NCBI GenBank assembly: GCA_009775265.1
Contig: VSPG01000023.1
Coordinates: forward strand, 1-30,633
DNA from: Muribaculaceae bacterium
Lineage (GTDB): Bacteria > Bacteroidota > Bacteroidia > Bacteroidales > Muribaculaceae
Direction of reading: 5' to 3'
Length of the DNA: 30,633 nucleotides
This document shows positions 21,001-27,136 of this stretch, one piece after another (the stretch's first letter is position 1; every line of letters starts with the position of its first letter). The notes under the pieces were generated by a model that was not told the origin of the DNA, made no database searches, and saw only the letters and a program-made list of their open reading frames with translations. The position numbers and the translations under genes are program-made.

Positions 21001-21912
21001 GTCGCTCGAAGTGGCGTCTTCCTTGTGCAAAAGGATATTCTGCACGCCGCTGCCGAGAATTTCGTCGATATGGCTTTCCTCAATTACTGTCTCGCGGTCG
21101 ATAATCACATCGTTTCGCTCGATGCTCACGACTTCGCCGGTGTCCTCGTCCACAAAGTCCTCAATCCATGTTTTAAGCACGCGCGCAGCAAGCTTGCGGC
21201 CCACGGCTTTCTTAAGATTTGTCTTGTTGACTTTGATTTCCTCTGCCAGACCGAATATTTCGATGATGTCTTTGTCGCTTTCCAGACCGATAGCTCGCAG
21301 CAGTGTTGTCACAGGGAGTTTTTTCTTTCGGTCGATGTAAGCGTACATGACATTGTTGATGTCAGTGGCAAACTCTATCCACGAACCGCGGAACGGGATG
21401 ATACGCGCCGAGTACAGCTTAGTGCCGTTGGCATGCGTGCTCTGTCCGAAGAACACACCGGGCGAACGGTGCAGCTGGCTTACGATTACGCGTTCTGCGC
21501 CGTTGATGACGAAAGTGCCGGACTCCGTCATATACGGAATCGGGCCCAGATATACATCCTGGATTTCTGTTGCGAAATCCTCGTGATCCGGATCGGTGCA
21601 GTACAATTTGAGTTTGGCCTTGAGCGGCACGCTGTAGGTCAGACCACGTTCGAGGCACTCCTCGATAGTATAGCGGGGAGGGTCGATATAGTAGTCAAGA
21701 AACTCCAGCACAAAGTTGTTGCGTGTGTCGGCAATGGGGAAATTCTCTGCGAACACCTTATAAAGGCCTTCGTTGTTGCGCTTTTCCGGGGGAGTGTCGA
21801 GCTGCAGAAAGTCGCGGAACGACTTCAGCTGCACCTCGAGAAAATCGGGGTAAGGCAGAGGATTTTTCACCGATGCGAAATTCACACGGGGTTTATCTAA
21901 AGAAACTGACAT
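18100..21912 (-). CDS. rpoB: DNA-directed RNA polymerase subunit beta
   Basis: This 1270-residue core subunit forms the catalytic centre with beta-prime and is the target of rifampicin. The rifampicin pocket is plainly visible: Q474, D477, H487, R490 and S492 correspond to E. coli Q513, D516, H526, R529 and S531, and all are wild type, so no resistance mutation is seen there. Other hallmarks include [13 protein letters not shown] and, near the C-terminus, [21 protein letters not shown]. The 109-bp gap from rplL contains an attenuator-like hairpin. The start codon is followed by [12 protein letters not shown], typical of the group. Confidence 0.98.
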   Translation of the reverse strand: [1270 protein letters not shown]

Positions 21913-21958
21913 CAGGGGAAAAATATGGTTAAGGGGAACTCAAATTTGATTTAGACAC

Positions 21959-21998
21959 AAAAAGGTAAAGACTACTCCCCTCGGGAGAGTCTTTACCT
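21959..21998 (-). terminator. Terminator or attenuator between rplL and rpoB
   Basis: On the minus strand a long hairpin (21988-21998 with 21963-21973, 11 perfect pairs, then 5 inner pairs after a one-base bulge and a 3-nt loop) is followed by TTTTT (21963-21959). By analogy with the partial terminator between rplL and rpoB in E. coli it probably reduces transcription of rpoBC relative to the ribosomal genes. No separate consensus promoter for rpoB is seen after it. Confidence 0.7.
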
Positions 21999-22021
21999 AC
22001 GAGCCTGATTAACAGGCGATA

Positions 22022-22393
22022 TTATTTAAGTTCGACTTCAGCGCCAACTTCTTCGAGCTGTTTCTTGAGGTCCTCGGCTTCAGCCTTGGAAAGACCTTCC
22101 TTAACAGTCGAGGGAGCGCCGTCGACGAGTTCCTTGGCTTCCTTCAGGCCAAGACCAGCGACGTCTTTCACCTTCTTAACGACATTGAGCTTGTTGGCAC
22201 CGGCCGATTTGAGAACCACGTCAAAAGCGGTCTTTTCTTCAGCGGCGGGACCGGCGGCGGGACCGGCAGCAACAGCTACAGCAGCAGCTGCGGGTTCGAT
22301 GCCATACTCGTCCTTAAGAATCTGGGCGAGTTCGTTTACTTCCTTGACGGTGAGGTTAACCAGTTGTTCTGCAAAAGCTTTGAGATCTGCCAT
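22022..22393 (-). CDS. rplL: 50S ribosomal protein L7/L12
   Basis: It forms the flexible stalk that recruits translational GTPases to the ribosome. The 123-residue protein has the N-terminal dimerisation helices (about 1-35, MADLKAFAEQLVNLTVKE), an Ala/Gly/Pro-rich hinge (about 35-53) and the globular C-terminal domain (KTAFDVVLKSAG through KKQLEEVGAEVELK). The length is family-typical. It lies 39 bp downstream of rplJ, whose product anchors L7/L12 dimers, and is followed by the attenuator-like hairpin ahead of rpoB. Confidence 0.97.
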   Translation of the reverse strand: MADLKAFAEQLVNLTVKEVNELAQILKDEYGIEPAAAAVAVAAGPAAGPAAEEKTAFDVVLKSAGANKLNVVKKVKDVAGLGLKEAKELVDGAPSTVKEGLSKAEAEDLKKQLEEVGAEVELK

Positions 22394-22432
22394 TGTAGTA
22401 TGATTTTGTTTGTTTGTTGTTTCGATTTGGGT

Positions 22433-22957
22433 TTAGTCTTCTTTCTTGGAGAGAGTTTCGAGAACGCCGTGGAGCTTTGTTGCGCCGCTCTGGAGTGCGG
22501 AAACCACATTCTTGGCGGGCGACTGGAGGAGCGCCACAACGTCGGCGATAAGTTCGTTCTTGCTCTTGATGGAAGCGAGAGCGTCGAGCTGGTTGGCACC
22601 GACGTAAACAGTTTCCTCAACGTATGCACCTTTAAGAGCGGGAAGGGTTTCGTCTTTAGTCACGAAATCCTTGAGCAGCTTGGCGGGGGCGTTGCCCACG
22701 TTGGTGCAGATGAGCGAAGTCGAGCCCTTGAGCACAGGGTAAAGCTCGGAGTAGTCGCCTTCAAGGCTTTCGAGAGCTTTGTGCAGCAGGGTGTTCTTAA
22801 CCACCATCAACTTCACATCGGCCTTAAAGCAGGCACGACGGAATTCGCTTGTCTTTTCAGCGTTGAGTCCGGCGGTCTCCACAAGATAGAAACCGGCGTA
22901 TTCCTTGATGGTCTGGGCTATGTTCTCTATGATGAGTGCTTTATCTTCCTTTTTCAT
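22433..22957 (-). CDS. rplJ: 50S ribosomal protein L10
   Basis: This stalk base protein binds 23S rRNA and carries L7/L12 dimers on its C-terminal helix. The 174-residue product shows the family N-terminus (KEDKALIIENIAQTIKEYAG) and the LMVVKNTLLHKAL motif near 60-75. It starts 23 bp after rplA, so there is little room for the long L10 leader known in some bacteria; any L10 autoregulation would have to use a site inside rplA. It is part of the rplKAJL unit. Confidence 0.96.
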   Translation of the reverse strand: MKKEDKALIIENIAQTIKEYAGFYLVETAGLNAEKTSEFRRACFKADVKLMVVKNTLLHKALESLEGDYSELYPVLKGSTSLICTNVGNAPAKLLKDFVTKDETLPALKGAYVEETVYVGANQLDALASIKSKNELIADVVALLQSPAKNVVSALQSGATKLHGVLETLSKKED

Positions 22958-22980
22958 TTTGTCGCAAAATTAAGTGGGGT

Positions 22981-23676
22981 TTAGGCTTCTACCGATTTGG
23001 TGTCGACCTTTACGCCGAGACTCATGGTGCTCGAAAGATAAATGCTCTTGATATAGGTACCTTTGGCGGTAGCGGGCTTCAGTTTGATCAGCGTAGCGAT
23101 GAATTCGCGTGCGTTGTCGCGCATCTGCTCGGGAGTGAAGGATACTTTACCGATAGAGGAGTGAACGATACCGTTCTTATCCACCTTAAAGTCGATTTTG
23201 CCTTTCTTCACTTCTTCCACAGCCTTGGCTACATCGGTAGTCACAGTGCCGCTCTTGGGGTTAGGCATCAGGCCGCGGGGGCCGAGAACACGGCCGAGGG
23301 CACCAATCTTACCCATGATAGCGGGCTGAGTGATGATTACATCAACGTCGGTCCAGCCGCCTTTGATTTTTTCGATATATTCGTCGAGACCTACATAGTC
23401 AGCACCGGCAGCTTTTGCAGCGCTTTCGGCATCGGGTGTGCAGAGCACGAGTACACGCACCTGCTTGCCTGTGCCGTGGGGCAGCGTCACAACGCCACGC
23501 ACCATCTGGTTGGCCTTACGGGGATCTACGCCGAGGCGTACGTCAATGTCGAGCGAAGCGTCGAACTTGGTGTAGGTCACTTCTTTCACCTTCTCCACAG
23601 CCTCTGCGAGACTGTAGGCTTTCCCGGCTTCAATCTTCGACAAGGCAACTTTTTGGTTTTTCGTAAGTTTACTCAT
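22981..23676 (-). CDS. rplA: 50S ribosomal protein L1
   Basis: It forms the mobile L1 stalk of the 50S subunit and, in studied bacteria, represses its own rplK-rplA mRNA. The 231-residue protein has the family signatures VRGVVTLPHGTGK (about 79-91) and LGRVLGPRGLMPNPKSGTV (about 132-150). It follows rplK by 15 bp. The length and start (MSKLTKNQKVALSKIEAG) are typical. Confidence 0.97.
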   Translation of the reverse strand: MSKLTKNQKVALSKIEAGKAYSLAEAVEKVKEVTYTKFDASLDIDVRLGVDPRKANQMVRGVVTLPHGTGKQVRVLVLCTPDAESAAKAAGADYVGLDEYIEKIKGGWTDVDVIITQPAIMGKIGALGRVLGPRGLMPNPKSGTVTTDVAKAVEEVKKGKIDFKVDKNGIVHSSIGKVSFTPEQMRDNAREFIATLIKLKPATAKGTYIKSIYLSSTMSLGVKVDTKSVEA

Positions 23677-23691
23677 TTCAATTGAAGTTTA

Positions 23692-24135
23692 TTAGTTATT
23701 ATCGGGGAACTGACCTTTAACGGTGATACCCATACTTCTGGCCGTACCGGCAACCATGCGCATAGCCGACTCAACAGTGAAGCAGTTCAAATCAGGCATT
23801 TTGTCTGTAGCAATCGCCTTCACCTGCTCCCAAGTGATTTCACCGACTTTCGTACGGTTAGGCTCCTTCGAGCCGCTTTTCACCTTGGCCACCTCTTTGA
23901 GTTGGACAGCCACGGGGGGAGTCTTTACAACAAAGTCGAAACTCTTGTCCGTATAGTACGTGATGACTACAGGCAGAATTTTTCCGGCTTTATCCTGGGT
24001 GCGGGCATTGAATTGCTTGCAAAATTCCATGATATTGATGCCCTTGGAACCCAGCGCGGGACCTACGGGAGGTGAGGGATTTGCTGCTCCACCTTTAATC
24101 TGCAATTTGATTTGTCCAGCAATTTCTTTAGCCAT
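23692..24135 (-). CDS. rplK: 50S ribosomal protein L11
   Basis: This component of the GTPase-associated centre contacts 23S rRNA helices 43/44 and is the site where thiostrepton acts. The 147-residue protein has the Pro-rich N-terminal domain (GGAANPSPPVGPALGSKGIN) and the RNA-binding C-terminal domain (VGEITWEQVKAIATDKMPDLN, VAGTARSMGI). It is the first gene of the rplKAJL block, 68 bp after nusG; that spacer has a hairpin that could be an L1 operator. Confidence 0.97.
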   Translation of the reverse strand: MAKEIAGQIKLQIKGGAANPSPPVGPALGSKGINIMEFCKQFNARTQDKAGKILPVVITYYTDKSFDFVVKTPPVAVQLKEVAKVKSGSKEPNRTKVGEITWEQVKAIATDKMPDLNCFTVESAMRMVAGTARSMGITVKGQFPDNN

Positions 24136-24176
24136 TGTTGTTAACTTAAAAAATTATTGAATCTTGCGAGCTCTGC

Positions 24177-24203
24177 GCAGGATGTTCGTAACCACACCCC
24201 TGC
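24177..24203 (-). promoter_or_regulatory. Hairpin in the rplK leader, possible L1 control site
   Basis: On the minus strand GCAGG (24203-24199) pairs with CCTGC (24181-24177), then after a one-base bulge GTGT pairs with ACAT around an 8-nt loop. There is no T run, so it is not a terminator. Its position fits the known L1 repression of rplKA, but I could not match the L1 consensus with confidence. Confidence 0.25.
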
Positions 24204-24764
24204 TCATTCGCGTTCCACCTGCGAGTTGTCAAGCTCCAGTGGAGTTTTTCTACCAAAAATTTTGACCATCACCTTAAGTTTCTTCTTCTCGCGGTTGACT
24301 TCTTCAATGACGCCGACAAAGCCCACAAAGGGTCCTTCGTTGACCTTGACGCTCTCGCCGACCATATAGTCGTTCACGTCGCCGTCGGCTGCATCATTGA
24401 TTTCATCGGCGGTGCCGAGCATACGCATCACCTCGCTATGACGAAGACGTTCCGGAGCGGAGGCCTTGTCGCGACCGCGCAGAAAATCTATGACATTCGA
24501 CGTATTCGTAAGCTCGTGAATCACCTCGCCTTGCAAGTCAGCCTCAATGAACACGTAACCGCTGTAAAGGTTGCGCTCTTTCACAACCTTCTTGCCGTTG
24601 CGCACCATCAACACCTTCTCGGTGGGAATGAGCACTTGAAAGAGGTAGCGGCCCAGGTCGGTGTTCTTGATTGCAGCATCCAGAACTTCCTTCACCTTGG
24701 CTTCTTTGCCCGAGATGGCACGCAGCACGTACCATCCTCTTTTCGATTCAGTCTCTTTTTCCAC
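24204..24764 (-). CDS. nusG: Transcription termination/antitermination protein NusG
   Basis: It binds the RNA polymerase clamp and influences pausing, Rho termination and transcription-translation coupling. The 186-residue protein has an NGN domain (about 8-120, starting RGWYVLRAISGKEAKVKE) and a C-terminal KOW domain (VNEGPFVGFVGVIEEV, about 138-153, to the end). It lies 28 bp after secE, the near-universal secE-nusG pairing. Confidence 0.96.
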   Translation of the reverse strand: MEKETESKRGWYVLRAISGKEAKVKEVLDAAIKNTDLGRYLFQVLIPTEKVLMVRNGKKVVKERNLYSGYVFIEADLQGEVIHELTNTSNVIDFLRGRDKASAPERLRHSEVMRMLGTADEINDAADGDVNDYMVGESVKVNEGPFVGFVGVIEEVNREKKKLKVMVKIFGRKTPLELDNSQVERE

Positions 24765-24792
24765 GACTAAGAAAAATGATTTTTTTTTGCGA

Positions 24793-24987
24793 TTACAAGT
24801 TATAGATAAGGTGCATCAAGCGGTCGACTGCCTGATCCATGACGAAAATGATAAGTGCAATTATCACGGAAGCGATCATCACAATCAGGGCAGATTTTAC
24901 CAACTGCTTTTTGGTAGGCCAAGAAGTCTTATAACGAAGCTCGTTGTAAGACTCCTCAATATTCGCAAGTAGTTTGATTTTAGCCAT
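24793..24987 (-). CDS. secE: Preprotein translocase subunit SecE
   Basis: This small essential membrane subunit clamps SecY in the Sec translocon. The 64-residue product is the short single-span form: an amphipathic N-terminal segment (ANIEESYNELRYKTSWPTKKQL, of which SWPTKK is the hallmark) and one transmembrane helix at about 32-54. It lies between tRNA-Trp and nusG on the same strand. Confidence 0.95.
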   Translation of the reverse strand: MAKIKLLANIEESYNELRYKTSWPTKKQLVKSALIVMIASVIIALIIFVMDQAVDRLMHLIYNL

Positions 24988-25003
24988 TTTTGAATTTCTT
25001 TTG

Positions 25004-25076
25004 CACGGGAAGAGAGGCTCGAACTCCCGACACCTGGTTTTGGAGACCAGTGCTCTACCGACTGAGCTATTCCCGT
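25004..25076 (-). tRNA. trnW: tRNA-Trp (anticodon CCA)
   Basis: The 73-nt cloverleaf has a 7-bp acceptor stem (ACGGGAA with TTCCCGT), a D arm, an anticodon loop CTCCAAA and a T arm with TTCGAGC. The discriminator is G. The 3' CCA is not encoded. It lies between tuf and secE, a location shared by many bacteria. Confidence 0.95.
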
Positions 25077-25084
25077 ATTTATAA

Positions 25085-25130
25085 AGTAAAGGCCGGACTT
25101 GACAGCATTGCCGGCACCCCGGCCTTTACT
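25085..25130 (-). terminator. Hairpin between tuf and tRNA-Trp
   Basis: A perfect 12-bp stem (25085-25096 with 25119-25130) with a 22-nt loop that is itself partly complementary. The following minus-strand sequence is T/A-rich but lacks a long T run, so it may be a weak terminator or an RNA-processing site that releases the tRNA. Confidence 0.5.
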
Positions 25131-25170
25131 TATGATTTCGTTGCTTGCGCTTCAGGCGCGGCACAACTGA

Positions 25171-26355
25171 TTAGTCGAGGATTTCGGTTATCTGACCGGA
25201 ACCTACGGTGCGGCCACCTTCACGGATAGCGAAGCGGAGACCCTGATCGCAAGCTACGGGGTTGATGAGCTCGACGATGATTTCCACGTGGTCGCCAGGC
25301 ATTACCATTTCTACACCTTCGGGGAGAGTGATTTCGCCGGTCACGTCAAGTGTGCGGATGTAGAACTGGGGACGATAGTGGTTGTGGAACGGAGTGTGAC
25401 GGCCGCCTTCTTCCTTTTTGAGGATATAGACAGAAGCTTTGAACTTGCTGTGGGGCTTAACAACACCGGGGTGGCAGATTACCATACCGCGCTTGATGTC
25501 CTTTTTGTCGATACCGCGGAGGAGCAGACCTACGTTGTCGCCGGCTTCACCCTGATCGAGGAGTTTGCGGAACATTTCAACACCGGTAACGGTGCTCTTC
25601 ATGTCTGCGCCGAGACCCATAATCTGTACTTCGTCGCCAACCTTAACGACACCGGTTTCGATACGGCCTGTTGCAACAGTGCCACGGCCGGTAATCGAGA
25701 ACACGTCTTCGACGGGCATCAGGAAGGGTTTGTCAACGTCGCGGGGAGGCAGGGGAATCCAGCTGTCAACAGCATCCATGAGCTCCATAACTTTGGCTTC
25801 CCATTCAGGCTCGCCGTTGAGAGCACCGAGAGCGGAACCGCGGATGATGGGAGTTTCGTCGCCATCGTATTCGTAGGCAGAGAGAAGTTCGCGCATTTCC
25901 ATTTCGACGAGTTCGAGCATTTCTTCATCGTCAACCATGTCGCACTTGTTGAGGAACACAACGATACGGGGCACGTTCACCTGACGGGCGAGAAGGATGT
26001 GCTCGCGGGTCTGGGGCATGGGACCGTCGGTTGCAGCAACCACAATGATAGCACCGTCCATCTGAGCAGCACCGGTAACCATATTCTTCACATAGTCAGC
26101 GTGTCCGGGGCAGTCAACGTGAGCGTAGTGACGGTTAGCGGTCTCGTACTCTACGTGAGAGGTATTGATTGTGATACCGCGTTCCTTTTCTTCGGGAGCG
26201 TTGTCGATCTGGTCGAAGGACTTAACTTCCGAGAGACCGTTCTTTGCCAGCACAGTGGTGATGGCAGCGGTGAGGGTGGTCTTGCCGTGGTCGACGTGAC
26301 CGATGGTGCCAATGTTTACGTGCGGCTTGGTTCTTTCGAATTTCTCTTTAGCCAT
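25171..26355 (-). CDS. tuf: Translation elongation factor Tu
   Basis: This GTPase delivers aminoacyl-tRNA to the ribosome. The protein is 394 residues from the ATG at 26355; the frame stays open 15 codons further upstream, but MAKEKFERTKPHVNIG is the conserved N-terminus. GTPase motifs are G1 GHVDHGKT (19-26), switch I RGITIN (59-64), G3 DCPGH (81-85), G4 NKCD (136-139) and G5 SAL (174-176). It is followed by domains 2 and 3 with normal length. It lies 90 bp after tRNA-Thr(GGU), as in the tRNA-tufB operon of E. coli. Confidence 0.97.
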   Translation of the reverse strand: MAKEKFERTKPHVNIGTIGHVDHGKTTLTAAITTVLAKNGLSEVKSFDQIDNAPEEKERGITINTSHVEYETANRHYAHVDCPGHADYVKNMVTGAAQMDGAIIVVAATDGPMPQTREHILLARQVNVPRIVVFLNKCDMVDDEEMLELVEMEMRELLSAYEYDGDETPIIRGSALGALNGEPEWEAKVMELMDAVDSWIPLPPRDVDKPFLMPVEDVFSITGRGTVATGRIETGVVKVGDEVQIMGLGADMKSTVTGVEMFRKLLDQGEAGDNVGLLLRGIDKKDIKRGMVICHPGVVKPHSKFKASVYILKKEEGGRHTPFHNHYRPQFYIRTLDVTGEITLPEGVEMVMPGDHVEIIVELINPVACDQGLRFAIREGGRTVGSGQITEILD

Positions 26356-26407
26356 AACTTTTGCTGTTATATTTGGTTTTGAATGATTGATTTCTAACAA
26401 TTAGCCT

Positions 26408-26429
26408 CGATAACGAAAAGACGCTATCG
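26408..26429 (-). other. Hairpin in the tRNA-Thr to tuf spacer
   Basis: On the minus strand an 8-bp stem with one G-U pair (26429-26422 with 26415-26408) encloses a 6-nt loop. No T run follows, so it is more likely an mRNA leader or tRNA-processing structure than a terminator. Confidence 0.35.
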
Positions 26430-26445
26430 TGGCTATCCGATTCAG

Positions 26446-26517
<72 letters not shown>

Positions 26518-26543
26518 ATTGTGCTTTTTCTGCAATCTTTTAG

Positions 26544-26616
26544 AGCGGAAGACGGGGCTCAAACCCGCGACCCTCAGCTTGGAAGGCTGATGCTCTATCG
26601 ACTGAGCTACTTCCGC
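26544..26616 (-). tRNA. trnG: tRNA-Gly (anticodon UCC)
   Basis: The 73-nt cloverleaf has a perfect 7-bp acceptor stem (GCGGAAG with CTTCCGC), anticodon loop CTTCCAA and a T arm closing with one G-U pair. The discriminator is T and CCA is not encoded. Confidence 0.95.
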
Positions 26617-26631
26617 AGAAGTGTATATTTG

Positions 26632-26714
26632 TGGGCGAAGATGGATTCGAACCACCGAAGGTATAAACCAGCAGATTTACAGTCTGCCCCATTTGGCCAC
26701 TCTGGTATTCGCCC
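26632..26714 (-). tRNA. trnY: tRNA-Tyr (anticodon GUA)
   Basis: This 83-nt class II tRNA has a long variable arm. The acceptor stem GGGCGAA/TTCGCCC is perfect, the anticodon stem-loop is GCAGA-CTGTAAA-TCTGC and the T loop is TTCGAAT. The discriminator is A and CCA is not encoded. Confidence 0.95.
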
Positions 26715-26747
26715 GTATATAACATTTTTATATATACTTCATTAAAG

Positions 26748-26821
26748 AGCCTCTTGTCGGATTCGAACCAACGACCCCGAGATTACAAATCACGTGCTCT
26801 GGCCAACTGAGCTAAAGAGGC
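26748..26821 (-). tRNA. trnT: tRNA-Thr (anticodon UGU)
   Basis: The 74-nt cloverleaf has a perfect acceptor stem GCCTCTT/AAGAGGC, anticodon loop TTTGTAA and T loop TTCGAAT. The anticodon stem CGTGA/TCTCG contains one T-T mismatch (29:41). The discriminator is T and CCA is not encoded. It is the first gene of the cluster after the promoter. Confidence 0.94.
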
Positions 26822-26874
26822 GTTTTCAAATTTCTCTTGCATCGCAGAGGGCGTTTGTCCCTCGTTTGCGGTTG

Positions 26875-26906
26875 CAAAGTTATATCAAAATTTTGAACTG
26901 ACAAAA
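26875..26906 (-). promoter_or_regulatory. Promoter of the tRNA-tuf gene cluster
   Basis: On the minus strand TTTTG (TTTG at 26905-26902) is followed by a 19-bp spacer and TAACTTTG (26882-26875), a full match to the Bacteroidota sigma-ABfr consensus. It lies about 53 bp before the first tRNA, as expected for a strong housekeeping promoter. Confidence 0.8.
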
Positions 26907-27051
26907 CTTTCACATCAAAAAAATCTGCAATACATGAGTTAAAAATCACATACATGCTGTGTAACAACAAATTACAGCATAAAAATATTACATCATATTT
27001 GTCTTCGCAATTTTATTTCATGAAAAACCGCCTATTTGCATGATTTTTTAT

Positions 27052-27059
27052 TACATTTG
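27052..27059 (+). promoter_or_regulatory. Candidate -7 box for the M16 peptidase gene
   Basis: TACATTTG fits TAnnTTTG, 77 bp before the start codon. A TTTG-like -33 box is not found at 19-21 bp, so the call is tentative. The box overlaps the left arm of a 7-bp inverted repeat that could be an operator. Confidence 0.35.
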
Positions 27060-27136
27060 CAAGACACAAATTGCAAAGATGCGCACACGTATATTTAATT
27101 AGTGTATAAACCAGTCCAACACATATATTCCAACTC

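Larger units (their letters stand above)
26822..27136. other. Divergent intergenic region between the tRNA operon and the M16 peptidase gene
   Basis: This AT-rich 315-bp stretch has no gene. It holds the tRNA-operon promoter on the minus strand, a small leader hairpin (GAGGG/CCCTC, 26847-26863), and toward the peptidase gene a candidate -7 box and a 7-bp inverted repeat (TTTGCAA at 27056-27062, TTGCAAA at 27071-27077). I see nothing else in it. Confidence 0.7.

Noticed and set aside
18394..21900. A 1168-codon open frame antisense to rpoB
   Set aside because: The coding strand encodes a full, highly conserved RpoB. The antisense frame stays open because this highly expressed gene rarely uses the codons whose reverse complements are stops (TTA, CTA, TCA). 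Its translation shows no recognisable domain.
22958..22980. L10-leader-type regulatory RNA before rplJ
   Set aside because: The rplA-rplJ gap is only 23 bp, too short for the known L10 leader structure.
26356..26400. A 15-codon N-terminal extension of EF-Tu from an ATG at 26400
   Set aside because: The conserved EF-Tu start is MAKEKFERTKPHVN at 26355; the extension is not part of the family.
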